A DNA stretch of 64,000 bases. Source: Trichinella spiralis (lineage: Eukaryota; Nematoda; Enoplea; Trichinellida; Trichinellidae). Shown piece after piece: positions 36,951 to 47,615 of the stretch (position 1 is the stretch's first letter; each line of letters opens with the position of its first letter). A program made the position numbers and the translations under genes. The notes under the pieces are model-generated. The model was not told where the DNA came from. It worked only from the letters and a program-made list of their open reading frames with translations, and made no database searches. The stretch is taken from the NCBI GenBank assembly GCA_000181795.3, contig CM012955.1, positions 14,510,763-14,574,762 of the forward strand, given 5' to 3'.

Positions 36951-37010
36951 TTCGGCATCATCGCGCGTGATTTACCAGTGTGATATTATATGCATATTGT
37001 TGATGCCGAA
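36951..37010. other. perfect 10-bp inverted repeat with 40-nt loop
   Basis: TTCGGCATCA at 36951-36960 pairs exactly with TGATGCCGAA at 37001-37010. The related downstream unit keeps only part of the left arm (ATACTTCGGGG near 38070). Confidence 0.75.
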
Positions 37011-37189
37011 GAAATCGAAAACCATATTCTGTTTGCTGATACTTATTGATTTTAAATCTGTCGCATATGCATCGTAATGTTTTTGAATAGCATTATATGA
37101 ATAATGATGATTTCAAATATCATTGTATGCTTTGTTTTTGAATTATTAATTTTCTTCATGAAAATAAAAGGATTTTAAATAAAAGTATG

Positions 37190-37546
37190 AATAAAAATTA
37201 ATCCAAGAAAACTGAATAATTAGCATTAAAAGTATAATTATGCATAGCAATGAATTACAAAATAGACTAGACAACAGATTCTAGTATTGAAGACGACAAG
37301 CAAAAGTTCCTGGGCATGGAAGCTGCATGATGGTGTTAGAATGAAAAAAGTTATCAAAACCCAACATGTCATTTTGAATGTATGAATGTGATAGAATAAT
37401 GATGGAGCTGGTAATTCGGGGTTGTTCACCCCCATAATAAGGGATTACACATCACAAACCCCCAATGTCAAAGGGGGACTGTGATGAAGCCCTAATAATA
37501 AGAGATCACACATCACAATTCCCGAATATGAAAGAGGACTGTGATG
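37190..37546. repeat. hairpin-bearing repeat, copy 3, with local hairpin duplication
   Basis: Includes the leader shared with copy 1 and the common block. Hairpin A is at 37418-37432 (GGGGT/ACCCC). Hairpin B is at 37450-37486 (outer CATCACA/TGTGATG, inner CCCCC/GGGGG). A second hairpin-B-like unit at 37511-37546 is a local tandem duplication of about 59 bp that keeps the outer stem. Confidence 0.8.
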
Positions 37547-37750
37547 AAGGAAGAAATTCCCGGTGATCCGAAAAAATTGAACACTTTCTATTAAAACGCA
37601 CGTTTTATAAAAAAAATCAGTATAACACACGTTGTTTTTATAAAGAAATCAGTATGTCGGATAATCCCTACGATGAACATAATGTTCTTCTTCGAAAGGT
37701 ATCTTGTAATATGCATAATGTTCCGCAAAAAATTTTGAACTTTTTGTGAT

Positions 37751-37770
37751 GGGGATAGTAAAATATCCCC
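37751..37770. other. perfect 7-bp hairpin
   Basis: GGGGATA and TATCCCC flank a 6-nt loop in the same hairpin-dense locus. Confidence 0.7.
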
Positions 37771-38110
37771 AGTTTTTATCGCGAAAGTTTTTCTTCATGT
37801 GTTATAAACCGCGTTTGGTGATTAGTATGAAATGTGTATTTCCGATTTATTCCGTTGGGTTGTCTATTCCTTCTGAATTCTATAATTTAAATGTGCAACA
37901 GGGTTTAATAGATATATCATAATATGCAGGATGATTAACATGAAATGCGCATTTGCTCTTTTATGATTGCGACTGAATAAATGAATGAAGAATGAATAAA
38001 CAATGTGTTGTAGCAATTCACTTTCTACATCTGATTGGGTATCTGCATTCATATACTTGGTAAGCGTGGTATGTACATACTTCGGGGAGTTTTGGATTTC
38101 AAAGTACAAT

Positions 38111-39114
38111 TTACTTTAGAATTAAACGATCGTTTTTGAACTTGATGGCAATGCTATTTAAATGCATAAGACTTTCGTTGCAATTTGTAAAATATTGTAA
38201 TAAGCAGCCATTCTAGTATTCTAATTATATAATTCAGAAATTCAACTCCTTTTTATTAATAATTCTGTGGAAATGTCAGTAACTCCATATTTCATTATTA
38301 CATATTAGAGCAGCTGCCTATTTAATATGCTAACTTGAACTTGAGTTGTGTTTTACTGTATTAGATTTGGTTTCCCAATCTAATTGATCGTTCAGCGTTA
38401 GTATCTGAATATTTGAATATATTTTTCCTAGTGCATTGTTTCTGTTGCTACTGCGACTGAATAATGGCTACTACAATAAGAATGGAAATGTTCAATATGG
38501 AAATATATATTACATAATTTGAAAATATTTATTAAAAGATTTTTTTCATGCTTTATCGATGATAAATAAAATGCCAAAAAGTAAAGAAATTAATCGTTAT
38601 AAATATTATTAGCGGGGAGCATTCAAAAGTGAACAGCAAGCTATGATGATACTGCGTTTTCTTTAGAAATACTATCTTGCTTTTTATTACATTACTGAAT
38701 TAATTCATTGCTGAAGGTTTGTATAAAATTATTACATAAGAAAAGTAAAATATGCGGTGTGATAAAATTGAAAAATCTTTTGTTTTATTTTCAAATAGTG
38801 CATTTAAAAATTACATTTCATCCTATGTACTTGTAAAACTTGAATTTTGTTCACGTACAGAACAGTATGCACAGTTTTATATTCATTTTTGCGTAAAACA
38901 TTTTAAACTGTAAAATATTATAAAACATTGATATTATTTATTTATATTTTATTGCCAGTCATTCTGAATTTATCACTTGAATTCATTTGATTACAATGAA
39001 ACCTTTAATTATTTCATTACTGTAACTGGTGACGTTTTTTGATCTTTTTGCTTGCGGTAGGACTGTTTGGTTGGCTGTGAATTTTGCTTTCTTGCATTTT
39101 TAGAACTATCAGAC
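38111..39114. other. intergenic upstream of PPP4R1
   Basis: AT-rich sequence without recognised features. An acceptor-like CATTTTTAG ends at 39103, 11 nt before the PPP4R1 start codon, which would fit an untranslated 5' exon or trans-splicing. Confidence 0.45.
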
Positions 39115-42100
39115 ATGGATGGTAAGTCTGAATATTCTGCTTGAAGCAATTTGTTGTGTTTCTCAATGTGCATTTTCACTTTCTATTGTATTTCCTCACG
39201 TGAAATTTGCATTCATTTGACAGCTTTCGATTGTATTTTCTTTTATTTTTTTTTTCGTTTAAATTTCTCGAGCATGCTTTACCTGCAGGATATGATTTGG
39301 AAAGTTACGTTTTTTTTGATTCATGCCTGCATTACAGTTGTTCACTTTTGCATTGTTTTCAGATGTTTTTACTGTTTTTTCTACCGCTGATGTAAAACGA
39401 TGTTTTTCATAATTAATTTTGATATTTTATATGTTCTAAATGTTATCGATTTAATTTTCAGCGGAATTTATGCTCCTTTCAACATTATGTTTCACATTTT
39501 AATTTTAAAAAATTTCGTTCTTCACCCCTTTTGCGTAGGAAGGCCTGTTTTGGTGTAAATTGTTTCCATTCTCGAGTAGAAGTATGTGTTCTTTATATTT
39601 TTACTCATGTTTGTGGTGTTCTTTTTTTATTTTTAATTTTAATTCATTTTCCATATTTCATTTAGCATGAGCTGTTAGTTGACCTCATTCAGGTTATGGC
39701 AGTTTAGTTGTCGTCCTTATTGTTGTCTTGAATGTATTATTCATCATCAGGCGTAGAGCTCGAAGTCACGTGTGCACATTTTTCAAATTGCGCAGTTTAA
39801 TAATTTTTGTTTGTTCGTTTGTTTTGAAAATGCATTTAAATGTGTTTTTTTTTCTCTATTTCAGACGATGACCAGAATTGTAAGTATAAGCTAGAAAATG
39901 CAAAACCTCGAATGAGTAAATGTCACACTTTGATAATTGCTACTGTCTGTCTTTTGTAAAGATTATTTTTACTTTAAACAAATATGATTAAAATTATAAA
40001 ATGACCTTTTTTTGTTATTTTATACATTGTCATAAGTTACAAGTATAGTTAATAATTGAAATGAATTTGATTTTTTAATGAAAACCGCTGCAGTTCTATT
40101 AAACTTTCTCTTTTGCATTATTTAGATGAAGATGCAGATATCGGAAGTTTTTCCGATGAGTATCCTTCAATTTTTTCAGATTTTGATGGTAATGGTGATG
40201 AAAGTAAGTTCAGCGATTGGTAATGATTTTTTACAAACACTTTTTCACCATGAAATAAATTTACGTTTTACGCTAGTGTAAAACTTACTAATTTACTTTC
40301 TGCCATTCGTCGTGATCACAAGTTTTTAATTGAAATCTTGTCACAGTTGATAAGGTTACTCATTTATTTGTTTTTCTACCGCAATATAATGGGTAGATCT
40401 TAATTAGGCAGCTTCAGTTTCTTCTTCAGTCGAAGATCAATTTACACGACCAATAATGCGGCTTTCTTGTAAAAAGGTTTTGTTTCTTTTTTTTTAAATA
40501 AGATTAGCGGTGACGTTTTTTGAAATATAATTCTATTTGAATGTTCTTTTTTATTTTAATTAATTTTGAAAATTAAAAAGATATGAAATTTGTATTAAAT
40601 ACGCCTTTTAATGAATGAAAGTATGTGTTTTCTTTAGCGTTGACCGTTTCTGAAAAGAATAACACTGAAGGCGCAGTATTGTCTACATATGAAGTATCGG
40701 ATGAACTTGGTATAAACGTCGCTGAATTTGGTAATTATTCTTTGATAAATTTTTTTGCATCAAGATTTCCCGATAAGAGGTCTAATTATTTCTTAAGTGT
40801 TTTTGTCAATATGATAAATAATAGACGAGTAGAGTGGTAATAGCATTAAATTCAATGTGTAAATTAGTCTATTTTAATGAAAAAATCATTTCCTTCTACG
40901 TGATAAAGTTTACTGTACAAGTGTACTGTAGTGAAAACAATGTTCATGTATAAATTTAACATACAGTCGAACTTGGTTAAGTGTACATGAAAGTTGGCAA
41001 GAATTAACTAACATGCACTTATCCAAAGTTGAGAATTATGCAGAGTAATTGAAAGGAGCAATAAGTGCACATTTACAAATAGGTTTAATGCGAAAAAATG
41101 TCCATTTATTTTAAGTAAAATAGTCAGAAATGTAGGTTTGAATTATATTTTGTTGTACCAGCGTTACTAAACTGATCTTCAGTTCAGTTTAGATTTGTCT
41201 GATTTATGTTGTTTTCGTGAAAGTATGGCCGAATTGTCGCCAGATATGCGACGACTTAATTTGTGAATAACTTCCTCAGAAAACAGTAGTTGTTTTGACT
41301 TTCGGCTAGTTCACGTTGTCTGCGATACGCGTACTTATTCCGATATAGCGAACAATAAACTTTGCCAATGATCAGTAGTTGTTATGGCTGATGATGAACG
41401 TAAAGAGGCCGGGGACGCGCCTATTGTGCACTTAAGGACTATATATTGAGAACAGCAAATCCCGTGGAGCTCAGCAGAATGAAGTTGTGCACTTGTCCAT
41501 TATTTTACCGTATGATTAACTACAGGGAATTTTGCTAGGCCAGAATTTTGTGCACTTGAGGGAAATATGCACTTAACCGAATTCGACTGTATATTTTTTG
41601 CTTCAATAGATTAATATTATTTTATTGGTTTTAGAAGATTAAATTCATAGAATGCTTTTCAGCGACAAAGCGGTTTTGTATCGTATTTCAAGCATTGTTT
41701 TGTTTTAATGGCATTTATTGTAAAAATTTTAATTTATTTTTCAAATTTATTTACGTACTTTTTTGCATGAATAAGTGATCGATAAGATTTTAAATTGTTT
41801 GTATTATTTTTGTGTATGTTGACATTTTGTTTGAAAGCATTTTTTTGGATTTAAAAATAGATTTTTTTTTACTTTTATGCGGATTGAAATTTCAGGTCAC
41901 CGCGCATTTTATTTGCCACTTTCTGGTTCGGATAAAGTGGATGAGCAGAATAGACAAATGCTCGAAGGGTGAATGAAGAATGAAATTATATTTTATTTTT
42001 AATTTATGAATTTTGTTTGTTTGTTTGTTTTTTTTAAGAATTGGTACAGTTCGTGAATTATTCAACAGGTTTCAGATGATTAGCAGAGAAAATCCTGATG

Positions 42101-45100
42101 GTTTGACGTTGCTTTGTCAATTTGCCGATGTGACATTTGTAGCCCATCATGGTGAGTTATTGTTGTTCATTTTTCGCATGAATTTAAAATCCACAAATTG
42201 TCCTCATTACTGTTGTACAGTATCTTCTTCATTTGAGAATGTTAGGTTTGTTTTTTTTTTCTTTTCTTCAAATACAATAATTGTTGTAATGATGATTATT
42301 GAACAGAAACAAAAACCAGTTTATCAATCTCTAGCTTGTGTATTTCACGTAATTTGTGTGATATTTTTGAAATTTTATTTATTTGATGCAGAGATGGCTG
42401 CGCGTGTCGAATTAGCTGATCAACTGCCCGCAATTGCTTCGTTGTTTTTGAACTCTGAAAATTGCAGCGGTTTTGTAGAACAATGGTGCATTCCTGCAGT
42501 GGTGAAATTAGCGTCAGAGCCAAATTCTCAAGTAAATTTATTTGTTTTTTTTCTTTTGTTCAACGCTACAATAATGAATTGGATATTCGGATGAATGGTG
42601 TTATCGATTTCCAGGTACGTCAGTCAGGTCAGTTGTCATTCAATAAAATGGTTCAAGAAAAGCTACTGTCACTCGGTGAGTTTCCATTTGGCCAATAGTA
42701 ATGCAGCAGCAGCAGCAGCGTGTTGATTTTAATTTTTAAGAAATGATCGAAGAGCAAGTGATTCCGAAGTTGCTCAGCATAGTAGAAGATGACAAAATGG
42801 CCGAGGATGTTCGCGGAGAAATGGCAATGGTAATGATGAGAATTATTTTTTATTTTTTACATTATTGTCGTGTGTTGAAAAAAGAATATTAATTTTCGTA
42901 TTCAAATTTTTAGCTATTTTTCCAGTCGTATTTGTATTTGCCACGACAAAAAGTGTTGGACGGTTTGATTCCGAAATGTGAAACGCTTTCTCAGAGTCCA
43001 TCATCTTTCATAAGAAAAGTAAATAAATTATTCATTTCTGCAACGAACAGTCCACTGTGTTGATGTTTATTATTATTATTATTATTTAGGCTTGTGCAGC
43101 GTATATGGGTGATATGGCCAGGGTGATTGGCACGAAAAATTCAGAAGAAAAATTGTTGCCCATGTTCACCGCTTTGTGTCATGATACTTTTTGGGGCACT
43201 CGGAAATCTTGTTTGGATTGTTATTACACATTTTCAACTTACAGTACATCAGAAAGTCGTAGTGGAATTTTGACCCACGCATTTCGAAGCTTGATCCAAG
43301 ACGACAGTTCACCTTGGGTAAACGAAATGGTATTTTTTGATTTTTAATTTGCATAAATATCTTTCAAGGTGAAATGCGCATGTGAGCATGCAATTGGACC
43401 GTTCATTTCATCTTTCGCTGATCCTTGTATCACTGGACTGTCACAAATTGGTGATTTAGTAGTTTACAACAAAGCTTTGGACAGGAGGTATGTTCTGTGT
43501 AGAGCGTTGTCGATTTGCAAATTATTTCTTATACTTTTTGTCCATTCAGTTCAAGCCATCGTAGAGACCAATTTACAGTTTCTCGTTTTGCCAACAATCC
43601 TCCACCGAAAGTAGGTGTTTTACTTTATGAAAAATGAATTTAAAAATTATTATTATTAAAAATTGATGATGATGATTTCGATGATGACTATGAATTTTTT
43701 CAGCAAATCGACAACAGCAGTGCGACGGTTGGAAACAGCAGCTCGATGTGCCAGGGCATTTTACCACCGCCGGTTTCGTGCCCGAATGATGCGATTCCTG
43801 CGGTTGAATTGAGTGAGCTAAAATTGACTTTTGATACCGACATAAAAGACGAATCATGTTGCGATAATTGTGCAGCTGCTGGATCAGTGGAATTAGCAGT
43901 CGCGGCGGCGGCAACCGGAGCTGAAATGAACAACGTCTCGTTGGCATACGGCAATTACAATGCAGGTATGTTGTTGTTTATTTGTTTATTTGTTTATTTG
44001 TTTATTTGTTTGTTTGTTGATGTTTTGCTTTCAGAAAGTGCAAGACGTGAACAAAAGCACGTAATTTCTATTGAAGATCTTTCCGATCAGGTAGGACAGA
44101 TAAATGTTTTACTTTTCGCAGTTAATTGTTGTTGTTGTTGTACATTAATTAATTAAAAAAATATTTGTTTTTTTCCAGAATATTGTACCACCGGATTTGC
44201 TCCACGAATATTTGATTATGGCAGGTAAAGTTGAAGGAAACGGCTTCGAAGACGACGGTGCTTATTTGGCATCGGTCAGTTTTCCTGGTGTCGTTTTGGC
44301 ACTCGGAAGAAGCTACTGGTATTTGCTTAAAGGGACATTTGTCGATTTTTCTCAAAACAGTCATGTAAAAACAATTTTTTTTTCATTAACAAATAAATAT
44401 ATTTATGTTTGTGTAATTTTATTTTATTTTATTTTTAGCAACGAATTCGACGTACTCTTGCATGTTCTATGCATGTGTTGGCTATGATTTTGGGCCCTGA
44501 AATAAGTGAAGTGGATTTGGTACCAATTTTTATACGCTTGATGCGTGATGATATGGACTCGGTTCGTATGGGTGCTTTGGAACATCTGTACGAATTTATT
44601 CTGGTATGTTTTTGATTTGTGTGTGTGTGTCAGTAAATAAATGATATACATCTGATTTGATATTACTTTTCAGCAATTGGAATTGTCGGGCCGTCGACCA
44701 GTTGTAGCCAATTTAAGTGCATTTTTGGAATCGAGTTCGCCGACCAATTGGCGTTTCCGTCAACAATTTGTCGAGTAAAAAATTCAAAAAGAAAAAAAAA
44801 ACAATTATTAAATTCACATTTGTTGTGTTTTAAAATTTGCATAATTGTTTGCGTTTTCCCGTTATTCAGTCAGTTGACGCTGGTTTGTTCGTTGTGCACT
44901 TTGGACGACGTGAATCGCTACTTGAGTCCAATATCGTTGACTTTGGCAATCGACAAGGTGGCCGAAGTGCGCGAGCGTGCTTTCAAGCTTGTAATTATAC
45001 AAATGCATACATACATACATCATGTGTATATTGTTTTACAATTTGTTTTTTTTTGCGTATTTTTTATCAGATTGCTCGTGTGTTGTCCTATTTGTACAAG

Positions 45101-45749
45101 GAGGAAAAAGCAGTCGACGGCGAAATTACTCTGGGCGATCAATTGGCAGTGGATGTGGTGAAAAGTTTTGGAAAATCATTGCAGTGGCGTCGTCGGCAAA
45201 GGTAAAAAAAATGATTAGCATATTTTTCTGTATGCATGTGCAGTATAAATTTTTTGTATTTTTGACTTGTTCAGCTATTGCAAAATTGTTGGCTACGTTT
45301 TGTCGGAACCGTCGATTAGTTTGGACGATTTCAAGAGACTGTTTTTGGCGACGTTCGTGGAATTGTTGAGTGACAAAATTCCGCACGTCCGCATAAGTGG
45401 AAGTCGAATTTATTCGAACAACGCTGCAATTTTTGCCGGGATGTTGACCGAAGAGGAGAAGCAGCGTCTTTTGGACAACATGGCGGACGACGATGTGTTG
45501 GAAGTTAGGCTTACGGTGGCGGAATTGAACCCTTCGGTCAAAATACGACAACGACGAGCCGCTGGCGACCGTCGCCATTGTGTCGCCGAAGCGGACAGTA
45601 CTGTTGGAACCGGTTCGATGGTCGGCGAACCGTCGGATACAAGCCACAGTACCGAAATGGAGGGTGCGGTCGAAGATATTGCCGACCAAAGCGACCACCA
45701 ACTATTGGAAGAAGTGTTGAATGTTGTCGAAATGAATGAAGCGAAATAA
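39115..45749 (+). CDS. PPP4R1: protein phosphatase 4 regulatory subunit 1 (HEAT-repeat scaffold), 21 exons
   Basis: Coding exons start with two tiny ones (39115-39121 and 39865-39879), then 40126-40203, 40638-40730, 41896-41968, 42039-42151, 42392-42531, 42615-42675, 42741-42829, 42914-43018, 43090-43317, 43369-43487, 43550-43610, 43704-43965, 44035-44090, 44179-44364, 44439-44603, 44674-44774, 44870-44990, 45071-45201, 45275-45749. The total is 2679 nt, 892 aa (human 950). The product is an acidic N terminus, N-terminal HEAT repeats (for example GDMARVIGTKNSEEKLLPMF and WGTRKSCLDCYYTF), a low-complexity acidic linker around exon 14, then C-terminal HEAT repeats with SVSFPGVVLALGRSYWYLL, RIRRTLACSMHVLAMILG and LNPSVKIR-like ends. 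PPP4R1 holds the PP4 catalytic subunit. Intron 4 hosts a pogo-like element and intron 14 a (TTTG)n tract. Confidence 0.93.
40962..41591. mobile_element. pogo/Tigger-like DNA transposon remnant in PPP4R1 intron 4
   Basis: A 626-bp element (40964-41589) is flanked by TA dinucleotides. The termini form imperfect inverted repeats of about 23 bp: CAGTCGAACTTGGTTAAGTG at the left against CAGTCGAATTCGGTTAAGTG on the inverted right. CAGT(C/T)GAA ends with a TA target duplication are typical of the pogo/Tigger branch of Tc1-mariner. The inside is GC-richer than the host intron but has no open transposase frame. Confidence 0.8.
43976..44018. repeat. (TTTG/TTTA)n tract in PPP4R1 intron 14
   Basis: Simple repeat of alternating TTTG and TTTA units between the exon 14 donor and the exon 15 acceptor. 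Confidence 0.85.
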
Positions 45750-47615
45750 ATGACCACCATTATTCCATTCTACGTTTCTTCTTCTTCCCTCCAGGGACAA
45801 TTTATTCATTTCTCTCTTTCTCTTCATCATCTATTTTACTCGCTTATCTATTTATCTATCTATCGTTGATTCATTAATTATCTATCGCCCATCTCTACTC
45901 TGTCTTTCTTTTTTTTCTTTTCTCAATTATTCCTCTTCTCTTTTTTGCCTTCACACGCAGCTTGTTGTTGTTTATTTTTATTTATTTGTTTTCTTCACTT
46001 TTAACTTTTACTTCTTTCACAAACAAATATCCTTTACTCACACTCTGTATAATATACGCACGTATATGTATATATTTTTTTTTGTCGTTGACGAGCGTCT
46101 CCGTTTTTCGCAAAGGCTCCCTCATAAATGCATAGACGGGTCTTGCTAGCTCGTTCGTTCATTCAACAAGTGATCACTCCACTGTCCATCTGTTTGTTCT
46201 CTTCAACAAACACCGTTTTCTCTGTTTTCTTTCTTTTATTTCGAAAAATATCCCATGCTCACATTTTTTCTACTCTTTTTTCATCCATCTCTCTCTACTC
46301 GCACAATTATTATTTCAGCGTTGAATTTTACTCATTTATCGAAGATGATTAGCATCATTGGAAAAAAAACAAAAAGTAGATTGATCATTCTTTATTCGTA
46401 CGTTTGTAATTTCGTTCACAGCGAACTGTTTTGAATATTATACAGAATAAATTGTCACCGAACAGACTTGTCGACGTCATTTTAGGTACTGTATAATTTA
46501 TTTACAGTAATAATTGATGAATTTCATGTGAATTTCAAGCTTCAATTTGATTTTTGAAAATATTTTTAAAAAAAGACAAAAATTTATTTATGCTTCACTG
46601 TAATTGCAACAATTATTATTAAAGAAATATTATTATCTGACAATTTTTATACAATCCCACGATTCGAATGATGATATTTTTAGAAGCGTGCATTAACCTA
46701 TCATCATTCTGCCAACGTTTGTAATTGATTTATTACCAGAGTTGCCGTTGTTTTTGTGACAAAAAATAAACAATCGATATTGTTATTATTCAGAGAATAA
46801 TAGTCAATTATTTAGTTTGGTTTTAGAGAAATCGTTGTACCAGTTTGCTCGTATTTGCCTGTTGTTCGATTGTATATTCAATAAAATATATTCACGATTG
46901 TGAAATTTTGTAAAAAAAAAATTCTGATCTAACGCAAAAGAAGATTGTTATTTGCAGAATCTAATTGTCAATAATCAACTGCAGTACGATTACCCTTCGA
47001 ATCTATTAAAAATTTAATATTTATAAATTTTTTACATGTATAAAATTGTTTTTTTAAATTTTAATTACGATTCAAAGGCTGAACTCAATCGAACGAACAA
47101 TTGAGAAAGATTTGATTTTGAATGAAAAAAAAACTGGTTTTTCAAATTTTACCGCATAATGGCATTTTTAATCGATGTTTTATACTGTACATTTTTCGAT
47201 ATTGTCGTATCAGTAAAATGATTGATTATTTTGTTGATTGTGCGAATAAAAACAAAAAAAATTTTTTTTCAACATATTACACCAATGTTGTCGTTGTAAA
47301 TTGTTATCGTATGGCAAGTTACAGGAAAAATTTTCAGAGAAAATAAATTTTTTCTCCTCTTCTGTATCGTCAGTAATGTGTAAATTTGTTTCCCGTTTTA
47401 CCGCGATCGATTTTTATTCAAAACACAAACCTGTTGCCATGGCAACTACCGACGCCAGTACAACGTTCGTGTTCAAAATTTCGTCTTTGTCAGCGTGGGA
47501 TGAACTTGCATATTTTTTTTTTCGCTCATATTTTAAAATTTGAAATTTGTCACATTCAAATTTTTTTTTTGTTCTCTTTTGTAGACGGTGATATTTTTTT
47601 AATTTTTGAATTCAA
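45750..47615. other. intergenic between PPP4R1 and BBS4
   Basis: The first 600 bp is strongly pyrimidine-rich (CT/TTC runs) on the plus strand, probably PPP4R1 3' UTR. The rest is AT-rich with no supported feature. Confidence 0.5.

Noticed and set aside
35643-37546. Spliced-leader RNA genes or small secreted-peptide genes
   Set aside because: No consistent donor site plus Sm-type site occurs in all copies, and the minus-strand frames (for example 36306-36488 and 37238-37435) fall in different phases between copies.
45126-45760. Long minus-strand frames opposite the last PPP4R1 exon
   Set aside because: Antisense shadows of a conserved coding exon with no splice or family support.
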